Below, one piece after another: positions 18,014 through 25,464 of a stretch of 64,000 bases of DNA (the first letter of the stretch is position 1; the number at the start of each line of letters is the position of its first letter). The translations under genes were made by a program, and so were the position numbers. The stretch is taken from assembly GCF_000760215.1 (NCBI RefSeq), contig NZ_JNAW01000002.1:186001-250000 (forward strand). Reading direction: 5' to 3'. This DNA comes from Prochlorococcus sp. MIT 0603. GTDB taxonomy: Bacteria > Cyanobacteriota > Cyanobacteriia > PCC-6307 > Cyanobiaceae. Under the pieces are notes generated by a model. It was not told the origin of the DNA. It saw only the letters and a program-made list of their open reading frames with translations, and did no database searches.

Positions 18014-18082
18014 TTTCTTTTTGGTAGTGGAGGTTGCCTCCTTACACTTAACTCTTGTTCTGATTATTTAGGTTGATTCCAC
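17901..18082. repeat. 182-base direct repeat, copy 2
   Basis: Second copy of the leader-promoter repeat, 265 bases from the first. Confidence 0.9.
18055..18079 (-). promoter_or_regulatory. Element B promoter motif (12-base spacer)
   Basis: Duplicate of the motif at 17790, placed the same way before the 18013 start. Confidence 0.6.
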
Positions 18083-18149
18083 ATGGGTTCGGATGATTCA
18101 TTCTTTTCATACTTCTTTTGTACATTCATTCCCCCTCTCCGTTTTCACT

Positions 18150-18245
18150 GATAAGGAATACTCCTAAGTAGTCATAATGACCCAAAACACCTCTATCAAA
18201 GAGCTCTTAGAGAAAAGACTTATCCTGAAGCATTCAGGATATTTC
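18150..18245. repeat. Intergenic repeat, copy 1
   Basis: About 95 bases (GGAATACTCCTAAGTAGTCA and onward) recur imperfectly at 21268-21362. This copy ends in a perfect hairpin ATCCTGAA-gca-TTCAGGAT. An open frame of 37 codons (18177-18290) runs through it; in the other copy that frame is closed early, so it is more likely a remnant or a non-coding repeat than a gene. Confidence 0.55.
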
Positions 18246-18333
18246 AACTTCGGAATATTTGTGTTCGGGTTGTGTTCGGGATATTTTTAAATTTTATTAT
18301 CTTGAAGATTATTGGAAAGTTCTACATTAGAGA

Positions 18334-18846
18334 TTAATTATTGATCTCATTTTTTCTAATTGACCTCATATGAAAAATTATTCTCAGAGGGAGTATTAAC
18401 CTCCAAAATACTAAATATGAATAAGTAAATATGATTTCATAGAGGGGTTTTGTTTTGAGGAGTTCAACAAAGACGTCTTCTCCTCCTATTGAATCTATAG
18501 TATCCCAACTGAGGGGAAGTATGATTAAAGATAATATCAACCAAGAAAAGATAAATAATCTTAAAGTTGTTAGTAATTTGATTGGAAAATATCTTCCAAG
18601 GAAATCATTACCATACCTACCTCCATTAAATCTATATGATGCAAAAACCTCTAAAAGATCAGCGATTAATACTGCTGGGTATGTTATCCATTTCGATATA
18701 GGGGGAGTGTAGTTACCTCCAGAGGCCCAAATTGATGCAATCCAAAATAAAAAGAGAAAATAAACTAGATATTTGAATATCTCATCCTGCGAGAGAGGAC
18801 CCTTCGCCAAGGTTCTCTTTAGTTTCTCTATCTTCCAGAAGTACAT
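18334..18846 (-). CDS. Multi-span membrane protein
   Basis: A 170-residue protein with about four hydrophobic helices (YLVYFLFLFWIASIWA; ITYPAVLIADLLEVFA; LFIFSWLILSLIILPLSW; YSYLVFWRLILPLRII). Family unknown. Only a half match to the element promoter (GAATCA at 18866-18871) lies upstream. Confidence 0.6.
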   Translation of the reverse strand: MYFWKIEKLKRTLAKGPLSQDEIFKYLVYFLFLFWIASIWASGGNYTPPISKWITYPAVLIADLLEVFASYRFNGGRYGNDFLGRYFPIKLLTTLRLFIFSWLILSLIILPLSWDTIDSIGGEDVFVELLKTKPLYEIIFTYSYLVFWRLILPLRIIFHMRSIRKNEINN

Positions 18847-18929
18847 TCTCTAATATTGATTTGATATTTGTTGATTCTATTGTAATCCCTTCTTAAGGCA
18901 GCTATAGAGAGAATCATAATAATTGGAAT

Positions 18930-20504
18930 TTATTTGCAACTTCTTCTCATTAAGTTCTTGGCTTGGGAGAACCCTAATCGGTAAGCATTGCGAAAATCAG
19001 AACATGCACCAGACTCGTCTTTAATCAACTCTTTTGCCATGGCTCGATTGACATAAGTTCTTATGTTATTTGGATCTAATTTTATTGCTTTTGTGTAATC
19101 ACTAATAGCTCCTGCATAGTCTTTCATCTCCTCTTTTGCAAGTCCTCGTCTCACATAATTGTCTTTGTTATATGGATCTAATTTTATTGCTTTTGTGAAA
19201 TCACTAATAGTTCCTTCATAGTCTCCTGATTTCATTTTTGCAATAGCTCGATTGAGATAAGAGCCGGTTATGCTTTTGTTATCTGCAGGCTTTATTCCTA
19301 TTGCTTTTGTAAAATCATTAATAGCTCCTTCATAGTCTTCCAATTCTGCTTTTGCTATGCCGCGAAGGTTATAAGCCTTGGATTTGACCATTTCTTCCGT
19401 AGACTTTAGCTTTATTACTTTTGTGAAATCATTAATAGCTCCTTCAAAATCTTCTAAAAATATTTTTGCTCTTCCTCGACTCGTATGAATTCTGGCTAGG
19501 GTCCTTCTATAAAGTTTAGTTTTTGATTTGGATTTAAAGTCAACCGGCCATAATTCCACTGCTTTTGTGAAATCATTAATAGCTCCTTGATAGTCTTCTA
19601 ATCCTGCTTTTGCATAACCTCGATAGGAATATCCTAAAGCACTTTCTTTTAGAGCTAATGCGATATTTGCAAGGTTAATAACCTCTCTATTTTTACCTGG
19701 AATTCTAGCAATCTCTTTAATTCTGTTTATATGGTCTTTAGATTTTTTGTGAGCTTTTTCATTGTTATCATTACTTTCACTTTCACTTTTGCTTTTACGA
19801 TTATCAATAGCTTCATTGCTTTGATAGTTGTTTTGATTGCTTTTTGACTCATACTTATCAACAAAACGTTTAGCGGTTTGGCTTGAAATCGCAAAGTTCA
19901 ATCCGACATCTTTTGTAATTCCTAAAGTATTAATTCCAACTACACAGCCAGATGTATTTATTAATGGCCCACCTGAACTCCCTGGATTAATAGCAGTATC
20001 AGTTTGAACAATTGTCCCTGCATTTCTAAGACTACTAATAATCCCTTTAGTCAAAGAGAATCCTAAGCCTCGAGGTGCACCTATCGCTATAACTTCTCTT
20101 CCTACCTCTGCTTGCTCTTTCTTCAATGGAAGTACTCGTCCTTCTAGCCCTGAAACTTCTAACAAAGCTAAATCAGTCAAAGTTGTCTTAGCACCACCAT
20201 CCAGAACAATTTGTGCTTTATCCTGATTACCATCAGCCCATTCAACTGTAATTGTTTTGGCTGCTTTGATTACATGGCTATTAGTAAGGATGAGCGTTTT
20301 GTTTTTTATATGACGCACGACAAAACCGCTACCAGATGTTTTATCAGTAAATATCATCACTATGCCAGGTTTAGATCTTGCCGTTAATACCTTTGTTGAA
20401 TATTCTTTTTTGCTGCAATCAGGTGAGAAGCTCCACCATGCAGCATTAAAAAAAGGAACAGAAAAACTAAGTGAAACTATTAGGGGGATTAGTATACGTT
20501 TCAT
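18930..20504 (-). CDS. Trypsin-like (HtrA/Deg-type) protease fused to TPR repeats
   Basis: A 524-residue protein. An N-terminal hydrophobic segment (residues 1-24) targets it to or across the membrane. Residues 40-215 form a Deg-type protease with the triad H77 (TNSHVI), D111 (TDLALL) and S177 (NPGSSGGP). After a polar Ser/Lys/Asn-rich linker come about six TPR units (YQGAINDFTKAVEL and similar). There is no PDZ domain; the TPR array may select substrates instead. It is the second gene after the secreted protein at 20516. Confidence 0.88.
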   Translation of the reverse strand: MKRILIPLIVSLSFSVPFFNAAWWSFSPDCSKKEYSTKVLTARSKPGIVMIFTDKTSGSGFVVRHIKNKTLILTNSHVIKAAKTITVEWADGNQDKAQIVLDGGAKTTLTDLALLEVSGLEGRVLPLKKEQAEVGREVIAIGAPRGLGFSLTKGIISSLRNAGTIVQTDTAINPGSSGGPLINTSGCVVGINTLGITKDVGLNFAISSQTAKRFVDKYESKSNQNNYQSNEAIDNRKSKSESESNDNNEKAHKKSKDHINRIKEIARIPGKNREVINLANIALALKESALGYSYRGYAKAGLEDYQGAINDFTKAVELWPVDFKSKSKTKLYRRTLARIHTSRGRAKIFLEDFEGAINDFTKVIKLKSTEEMVKSKAYNLRGIAKAELEDYEGAINDFTKAIGIKPADNKSITGSYLNRAIAKMKSGDYEGTISDFTKAIKLDPYNKDNYVRRGLAKEEMKDYAGAISDYTKAIKLDPNNIRTYVNRAMAKELIKDESGACSDFRNAYRLGFSQAKNLMRRSCK

Positions 20505-20515
20505 GTACTCTTCCT

Positions 20516-20962
20516 TTAATCCATTAAATCTAGTTTTGTCATATCTACATATCTAGAAAAACCATTAGCTGTTTTCCTAACATTAGGGTGATTAGTTATC
20601 ACTCTTGAAGACGCATTTCCAAAAATCGCAAAAGCACCGACCATTTTATCCCAACCTTCATAAGTAATCGCTTTCTTTGATTCTTCCTTGCACTTTACTG
20701 TAAGTAAATTTGTATAAATACTCCCCACTTCTTTATCTAATTTGAGTTTTTCTTCTTCAGACATATTTATTAAATCTTTTAATTCTGGATGCTCTGATTG
20801 TAAACGCAAAGTCCATTTGTTTAATGTCTGCTTGTCTTTAATGCTTGAAGAATTAATCATGCAACTTGCTAGTTTTTGAGTAAATTGATTTGCAAGAGCT
20901 GTCTCCCCATTTGCAAGAAGTAGGGAGGGGAGAGTCAGCAATGGAATTAGAAATTTTTTCAT
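20516..20962 (-). CDS. Hypothetical secreted protein
   Basis: A 148-residue protein with signal peptide (MKKFLIPLLTLPSLLLANGE). The mature region is helical with two cysteines (ASCMINSS, TVKCKEE). It is 11 bases upstream of the protease-TPR gene and shares its promoter motif, so the two may act together. Confidence 0.6.
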   Translation of the reverse strand: MKKFLIPLLTLPSLLLANGETALANQFTQKLASCMINSSSIKDKQTLNKWTLRLQSEHPELKDLINMSEEEKLKLDKEVGSIYTNLLTVKCKEESKKAITYEGWDKMVGAFAIFGNASSRVITNHPNVRKTANGFSRYVDMTKLDLMD

Positions 20963-20989
20963 TTGGAAGTTATTTAATTCATTCCCTAT

Positions 20990-21015
20990 TAGTTCTGAGT
21001 AATTTGTCGTGATTC
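20990..21015 (-). promoter_or_regulatory. Element B promoter motif
   Basis: TGGAATCA, 13 bases, AGAACTA on the minus strand; the distal end is 53 bases upstream of the 20962 start. Confidence 0.65.
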
Positions 21016-21069
21016 CAGTTTTTGTAATCCTTGGTTCATACTTAAAGTTATGAAGTTGGACAGATTAGA

Positions 21070-21246
21070 TTGATCGCAACTCTTGTTACGCCCCCCCTGC
21101 TAGGAACTTTTTTGGGAAGAAAAGTAGAGAGAGTAGTAGCAATAGATTTCAGCAAAATCCAACAACTTTTTGAGTTCCCGCGTCAAATCACTCGCTCATA
21201 TCTCACTCCAATAAACGCTTTCAAGCAAGGAGATTTAAACAATTGA
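21070..21246 (+). CDS. Possible small or remnant protein
   Basis: A 58-codon frame starts at TTG 21070 and has a protein-like sequence (LIATLVTPPLLGTFLGRKVE, then polar residues). The start is weak, so it may be the tail of a lost gene. It is the main content of the 21016-21431 gap apart from the repeat at 21268. Confidence 0.3.
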   Translation: MIATLVTPPLLGTFLGRKVERVVAIDFSKIQQLFEFPRQITRSYLTPINAFKQGDLNN

Positions 21247-21267
21247 GTTAAAATAATTTAAATCTAA

Positions 21268-21362
21268 TAGGAATACTCCTGAGTAGTCATAGTGACCCAC
21301 AATGGTTCTATCACAGAGGTCTTTATAGAAAAGACTTAGCCAGCAGTATTCAGGATGATTTA
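21268..21362. repeat. Intergenic repeat, copy 2
   Basis: Imperfect copy of 18150-18245; the best conserved part is GGAATACTCCTGAGTAGTCA and the AGAAAAGACTTA and TTCAGGAT blocks. Confidence 0.55.
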
Positions 21363-21431
21363 GATTTTGAAATCAGGTTCTCTGGATATTCAGTTAATAT
21401 GTTTTGACCTTCAATATTGAAGTTATTTAAT

Positions 21432-22148
21432 TTAATTATATGAATTATTACGTATAGATTCTATAGATAATTGAACAAGAGGTTGGCGATCAGAGATTGT
21501 AGGTAATTTTTTAATTATTGTGCACTTTGCATTAACTCTGTGTTGAAAAATGCTGTCATAATTCATGCTAGGAGTTTCTTCGTAACTCTTTAATGTAAGC
21601 GCTTTTAAATCTATCTCTATGGTTTCTTTTGTAGATATAATATTGTATCCGTTTATTGGTTTTCCTGTGTGATGCTTGGTAATAATAAGAGTCTTATTTA
21701 AAGGATTTAAGATATTTCTTTTGAATCTCGATTCATAGGTGTATTTATCATTAACATGATGATCAACTCTATAAATATTACCTAATTTATTCGGCACATA
21801 TACTTCTTTATTTATCATATAGGGTTTATATTTATTCCAACTACTAGTTATTTCATTGTACAGATAAAGTTTCCCATAAGGGTAGTTACGGTCCTTATAG
21901 AATACTAGAGAGTCTTTTATATAGATTTGACCATTCTTAGAATTTATAAGAAACTTTTTAGGTAAATATGGAAAAGTAATTGATGTTTTTTTCTTTGGGT
22001 TGTAAATCTCTTCAGTGCCTTTGCATGAAATAAATACTAGGTTTTTATTGGGACTTGGTGTAAAACCCATTAAAAATGGGGATATTAACAACAAGAAAGG
22101 AATTCTCTTTTTCCTGAGATTCATAAAAGAGCCTTTTGTTTTGAGCAT
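21432..22148 (-). CDS. Hypothetical secreted protein
   Basis: A 238-residue protein with a signal-like segment (RIPFLLLISPFLMGFTPS). The mature part is rich in Lys, Tyr and Ile, with beta-rich character and two cysteines. A second Met at residue 9 is an alternative start. Very AT-rich codon use. Unknown function. Confidence 0.6.
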   Translation of the reverse strand: MLKTKGSFMNLRKKRIPFLLLISPFLMGFTPSPNKNLVFISCKGTEEIYNPKKKTSITFPYLPKKFLINSKNGQIYIKDSLVFYKDRNYPYGKLYLYNEITSSWNKYKPYMINKEVYVPNKLGNIYRVDHHVNDKYTYESRFKRNILNPLNKTLIITKHHTGKPINGYNIISTKETIEIDLKALTLKSYEETPSMNYDSIFQHRVNAKCTIIKKLPTISDRQPLVQLSIESIRNNSYN

Positions 22149-22174
22149 TTGATTATTTAATGTCTACATTCATC

Positions 22175-22199
22175 TATTTCTGACTTTTCAGGAAGATTC
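22175..22199 (-). promoter_or_regulatory. Element B promoter motif (variant)
   Basis: TGGAATCT, 12 bases, AGAAATA on the minus strand; 51 bases upstream of the 22148 start. Confidence 0.5.
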
Positions 22200-22222
22200 C
22201 AAATAAACAACACCTTTTTATA

Positions 22223-22852
22223 TCAATATCTCTTGGCAACATCCTCTTCTGAAAAAATGCCATTGGAATAGGCTTTGGGCAAAAGTAAATCATCAGCCAA
22301 TTCATGAAGAATTTGTAGTCTGACACTATCAATAGAGCCATAAGACTTAGCCATTTCTATGGAAGCTCTAAGGATGGCTTCCTTACCATCATCACTTAGG
22401 TAAGGCGCAACTGATCTCGCTACTTCTTGAATTGAGTGATTGCTATGTTTAACCCGTTGAATTGTTTTCATGAGCATATCTTTTTCGATAGTTATATTTG
22501 TAGCTCGCTTAAAACAGATAACTATTCCACCAATATCCAAATCTTCAATATTCTTATTAGCAATAGCTACATTCACAATTATGTCCAAAGTGGCCGATAA
22601 ATATAATGTCCTCATTTCTTCTTCCTGTTTTTCTGGATCATGATCTAGAATCGATTTCTTATATGTTGTTTGACACGAAGAGCATTCAACATATTCACCT
22701 AAATCTTCTGTTGGGAAAGTCCTAATAAAGTAAAGAGTGAAATACTGCTTTGCATGCTTAAGTTCGTATTGCCTATAGCCACCACATTCCGGGCAATAGA
22801 ATCTACCCCCTTCAGTTGTGTGTGCATGACTTCTACTGCCCCAAATAAGCAT
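22223..22852 (-). CDS. Zinc-ribbon plus TerB-like domain protein
   Basis: A 209-residue soluble protein. The N-terminal part has a zinc ribbon with CPECGG and CSSCQTTY. The middle and end form a helical region (LDIIVNVAIANKNIEDLDI, acidic and hydrophobic) reminiscent of TerB-type domains. It is one of the few cargo genes of element B without a signal peptide, so it probably acts in the cytoplasm. Confidence 0.6.
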   Translation of the reverse strand: MLIWGSRSHAHTTEGGRFYCPECGGYRQYELKHAKQYFTLYFIRTFPTEDLGEYVECSSCQTTYKKSILDHDPEKQEEEMRTLYLSATLDIIVNVAIANKNIEDLDIGGIVICFKRATNITIEKDMLMKTIQRVKHSNHSIQEVARSVAPYLSDDGKEAILRASIEMAKSYGSIDSVRLQILHELADDLLLPKAYSNGIFSEEDVAKRY

Positions 22853-22885
22853 TGTTCTAAACCTGTTTTATATGGCACTTTCACC

Positions 22886-22911
22886 TAGTTCTGGAAATAA
22901 TTAGTTGATTC
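22886..22911 (-). promoter_or_regulatory. Element B promoter motif
   Basis: TGGAATCA, 13 bases, AGAACTA on the minus strand; 59 bases upstream of the 22852 start. Confidence 0.65.
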
Positions 22912-22955
22912 CAAAAGGCCTGAATAAAAAATATCTCCAACAATTACTAAAAAAG

Positions 22956-23417
22956 CTAATAGCGAAAATGAGCTTTGACCTCCCCTCCAAAAGCAGCGCT
23001 GCCGCATTCTCTTTTCTTATTCTTTGCGCACTCCTTAGCAATCTTATGTAAATTTTTATCTCTTCTTTCCCAACCAAGATATTGCTGTGTTCGTTCTTCA
23101 TGCCTACAAGCTCTCAGATAAACTGATTCTGTCCATGTCTCCGTATAAAAACGGTTAAGATAAGGTACGTCTGGTTCAGATCCGTCTGGGTTTGTCCGAT
23201 TAGGGAGCCATCTAGTACCTTCATATGAATAATCCACTTTACCCCCCCTCCTTGACCATTTGCGGCATTCCGCGCTTGCTTCTATAAAAGAAGAACATCG
23301 GCCGAACAAACAACCAGCATGAGCATTAGTTGAGAAGGAGAAAGAACTGATTATTGCGATAAGTACATACCGAGAATAATCATGTTTAGTGAATTTAAGC
23401 AGTTGGATTAATTTCAT
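22956..23417 (-). CDS. Secreted protein of the island FRY-ending family
   Basis: A 153-residue protein with signal peptide ending NAHAG and six or more cysteines (GCLFGRC, ECRKW, RACRHEE, ECAKNKKREC). The segment TQQYLGWERR and the end HFRY match the protein at 17225. It follows the 119-residue secreted protein by 34 bases in one transcript. Confidence 0.65.
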   Translation of the reverse strand: MKLIQLLKFTKHDYSRYVLIAIISSFSFSTNAHAGCLFGRCSSFIEASAECRKWSRRGGKVDYSYEGTRWLPNRTNPDGSEPDVPYLNRFYTETWTESVYLRACRHEERTQQYLGWERRDKNLHKIAKECAKNKKRECGSAAFGGEVKAHFRY

Positions 23418-23451
23418 AACTGAATTTATAAAGAATATATAAATGCCTTAT

Positions 23452-23811
23452 CTACTCCAAATAAGGCATTAAAGCTTCCATATCACTAATCTCCGCTTTT
23501 TGATTGCAATCAGGACCTTTCAACCGACGAATCTCTTTGACAACGTTCTTTCCATTTGATGACTTGAGCCATCCAGACAAGTGTGAGAGATTTTTTCTAT
23601 CCAGAGCATTTCTAAGTGCTAAATTTTCATAGTGTTTACTCACTATCCCTTTATCAATGGCACAGTCCAAAGAGACCTTGATACCTGCAGCACCAGCTCT
23701 TTCAACAATTCTATCTTCTTCATACTTCGTATAAGCTAAGGAAGATGTCCCTTGAAAAGAAAACAACCCTACTGAAAAAGCTGTCAGAAGAATCAGTCGC
23801 TGTAATTTCAT
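23452..23811 (-). CDS. Hypothetical secreted protein
   Basis: A 119-residue protein with signal peptide (LILLTAFSVGLFSFQGTSSL). The mature part has two cysteines (SLDCAID, GPDCNQ). First gene of a two-gene transcript. Unknown. Confidence 0.6.
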   Translation of the reverse strand: MKLQRLILLTAFSVGLFSFQGTSSLAYTKYEEDRIVERAGAAGIKVSLDCAIDKGIVSKHYENLALRNALDRKNLSHLSGWLKSSNGKNVVKEIRRLKGPDCNQKAEISDMEALMPYLE

Positions 23812-23837
23812 ATCTATAAAATGGACTCACCTTCTTC

Positions 23838-23863
23838 TTGTTCCACTCCTGAAAGAATGATTC
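23838..23863 (-). promoter_or_regulatory. Element B promoter motif
   Basis: TGGAATCA, 13 bases, GGAACAA on the minus strand; 52 bases upstream of the 23811 start. Confidence 0.6.
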
Positions 23864-23920
23864 CAAAAACATCTGGTTAAAATAGGAATCCCCTTTTTAT
23901 TCGATTAATTGACTCAAATA

Positions 23921-23946
23921 GAATCACTCTATAAATGCGAGAACTA
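23921..23946 (+). promoter_or_regulatory. Element B promoter motif
   Basis: AGAATCA, 13 bases, AGAACTA; 53 bases from the first box to the ATG at 23974. It is divergent with the motif at 23838. Confidence 0.65.
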
Positions 23947-23973
23947 CCAATACATACTGAATAAATTTCACTC

Positions 23974-24333
23974 ATGCACAAAATCAAAAAAGCCTGGTTA
24001 CTTAGACAAAAAGACACAGGCTGGGGGTATGCATGTGGACATGCATTGCCACCTATTATCAGTATTTTTATAGCAATCTTTTACGCAGTTACTAGAAAAA
24101 CCATCACACCACTTCTATTAACCTTCTCGTTAAATCTTTTATTAACACCACCTCGAATAATTCTCTTCTTAGCCGCCTCTGGATCCGATGACCCACAAGT
24201 TCAGCAAGGATTATCTGGAATTGCTGTACTACTGTTTTTAATAAAATTTATAGCTACAGCAAATATTGCTAAGTTTGGTATTAGAAAAGCAAGATTATTT
24301 GCAAAACAAAAACTTGGAGAAGTAGTTGGATAA
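23974..24333 (+). CDS. Membrane protein, paralogue of 25062-25433
   Basis: A 119-residue protein with two or three membrane helices. The start KKAWLLRQKDTGWGYA.GH and the end IRKARLFAKQKLGEVVG match the other copy (KSAWHRRQLDTGWGVAIKH and IKQARHYAKYKLRRIVN). Both also have an YAxTRxTxTP segment. Function unknown. Confidence 0.65.
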   Translation: MHKIKKAWLLRQKDTGWGYACGHALPPIISIFIAIFYAVTRKTITPLLLTFSLNLLLTPPRIILFLAASGSDDPQVQQGLSGIAVLLFLIKFIATANIAKFGIRKARLFAKQKLGEVVG

Positions 24334-24502
24334 TGAAAAGCCAGGGTTCTCATTAGAATGCCGATTACACGACCTGATTTTGTGATAACTCAAAAATATT
24401 GGTATTACACTAAAAACTCATTAGGTGTGTAATACATTTTGCGATAGTGTGATTAGATTGTGATAACCAATTACTAAAAAGTCGCGTCCCGTTTCCTTTT
24501 TG

Positions 24503-24528
24503 GAATCACCATTCAAAATCTAGAACTA
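24503..24528 (+). promoter_or_regulatory. Element B promoter motif
   Basis: TGGAATCA, 13 bases, AGAACTA; 53 bases from the first box to the ATG at 24556. Confidence 0.65.
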
Positions 24529-24555
24529 GGAGAGATTGTAATTGCTTTCAAGGTA

Positions 24556-24816
24556 ATGAAAATCTCTAAATTTTTAGTTGCTGCTGCTATTTTATTTGGA
24601 GGTGTATCAGGTATTGCGTCTTCAGCTCGGTCAAGATTTGAGTGTAAAGACGAGGGTGTGTATGGGATTAGCTGTTATGGAACGATACATTGGCGCCGTG
24701 TTTTTATGGGCATTTACCCCGGATCTAGAGGCATTACGATTAATGGATCAATTGATGGAGCCCCATTCAGCGTAACTTGTGCGAGCACAAGCATCAGGGG
24801 GGCAAAGTGTAATTAA
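24556..24816 (+). CDS. Small secreted Cys-rich protein
   Basis: An 86-residue protein with signal peptide (FLVAAAILFGGVSGIASSA). The mature part has four cysteines (FECKDEG, ISCYG, TCAST, AKCN), fit for two disulfides. Upstream 24334-24502 contains repeats of GATTGTGATAA and GTATTACAC also found before 25062. Confidence 0.6.
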   Translation: MKISKFLVAAAILFGGVSGIASSARSRFECKDEGVYGISCYGTIHWRRVFMGIYPGSRGITINGSIDGAPFSVTCASTSIRGAKCN

Positions 24817-25011
24817 TTTTCTTTTGATAAAAGAAATCTGATAGCTCTGTGCCCCGATTGTGATAATTGTGTGATATATATCCTTTCTTTTTAGTCCTTA
24901 AAATAACTTGCTCTTCTGACCTCTAAAAAAAGGTTTGTATTACACATCCAAAAGGTGCCGATTAAATTTCTTATACCAATATCTGTTAATAGCCAATTAT
25001 TAGCAGATTTA

Positions 25012-25037
25012 GAATCACCATAGACAAGTCAGAACTA
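25012..25037 (+). promoter_or_regulatory. Element B promoter motif
   Basis: AGAATCA, 13 bases, AGAACTA; 50 bases from the first box to the ATG at 25062. Confidence 0.65.
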
Positions 25038-25061
25038 AAAGTACGTAGTGAAGTCTTTTCC

Positions 25062-25433
25062 ATGCGTACTAATCACCAAACAGGTTTTGCCAATCAAAAA
25101 AAAACTGGTTTCATGCCAACCATAAAAAGCGCATGGCATAGAAGACAACTTGATACAGGTTGGGGGGTAGCCATCAAACATATTTTTCCACCTTATGCAC
25201 TCTATTATGCAATCACACGTAGAACACGAACTCCTATTTTATATCTGTTAGGGCTATCATTTTTTCTAACTTTCTTTTCAGCTTTTTTACAAAGTCTCCT
25301 TGATTTAGACCTAAGTTTGTTTCGATTATTTGAAGTCCCTATAACAATTATCTATATTCCATTTATAGCAAAACACGCCATTAAGCAAGCACGTCATTAT
25401 GCTAAATACAAACTTAGGAGAATAGTTAATTAA
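25062..25433 (+). CDS. Membrane protein, paralogue of 23974-24333
   Basis: A 123-residue protein with three hydrophobic segments. The ATG at 25062 gives a 17-residue extension over the conserved start MPTIKSAWHRRQ (25113). It is directly followed by, and possibly coupled to, the CHAT-TPR gene. Confidence 0.62.
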   Translation: MRTNHQTGFANQKKTGFMPTIKSAWHRRQLDTGWGVAIKHIFPPYALYYAITRRTRTPILYLLGLSFFLTFFSAFLQSLLDLDLSLFRLFEVPITIIYIPFIAKHAIKQARHYAKYKLRRIVN

Positions 25434-25464
25434 AGAACAAACAGCACTAGCTTTAGCCTTACTA

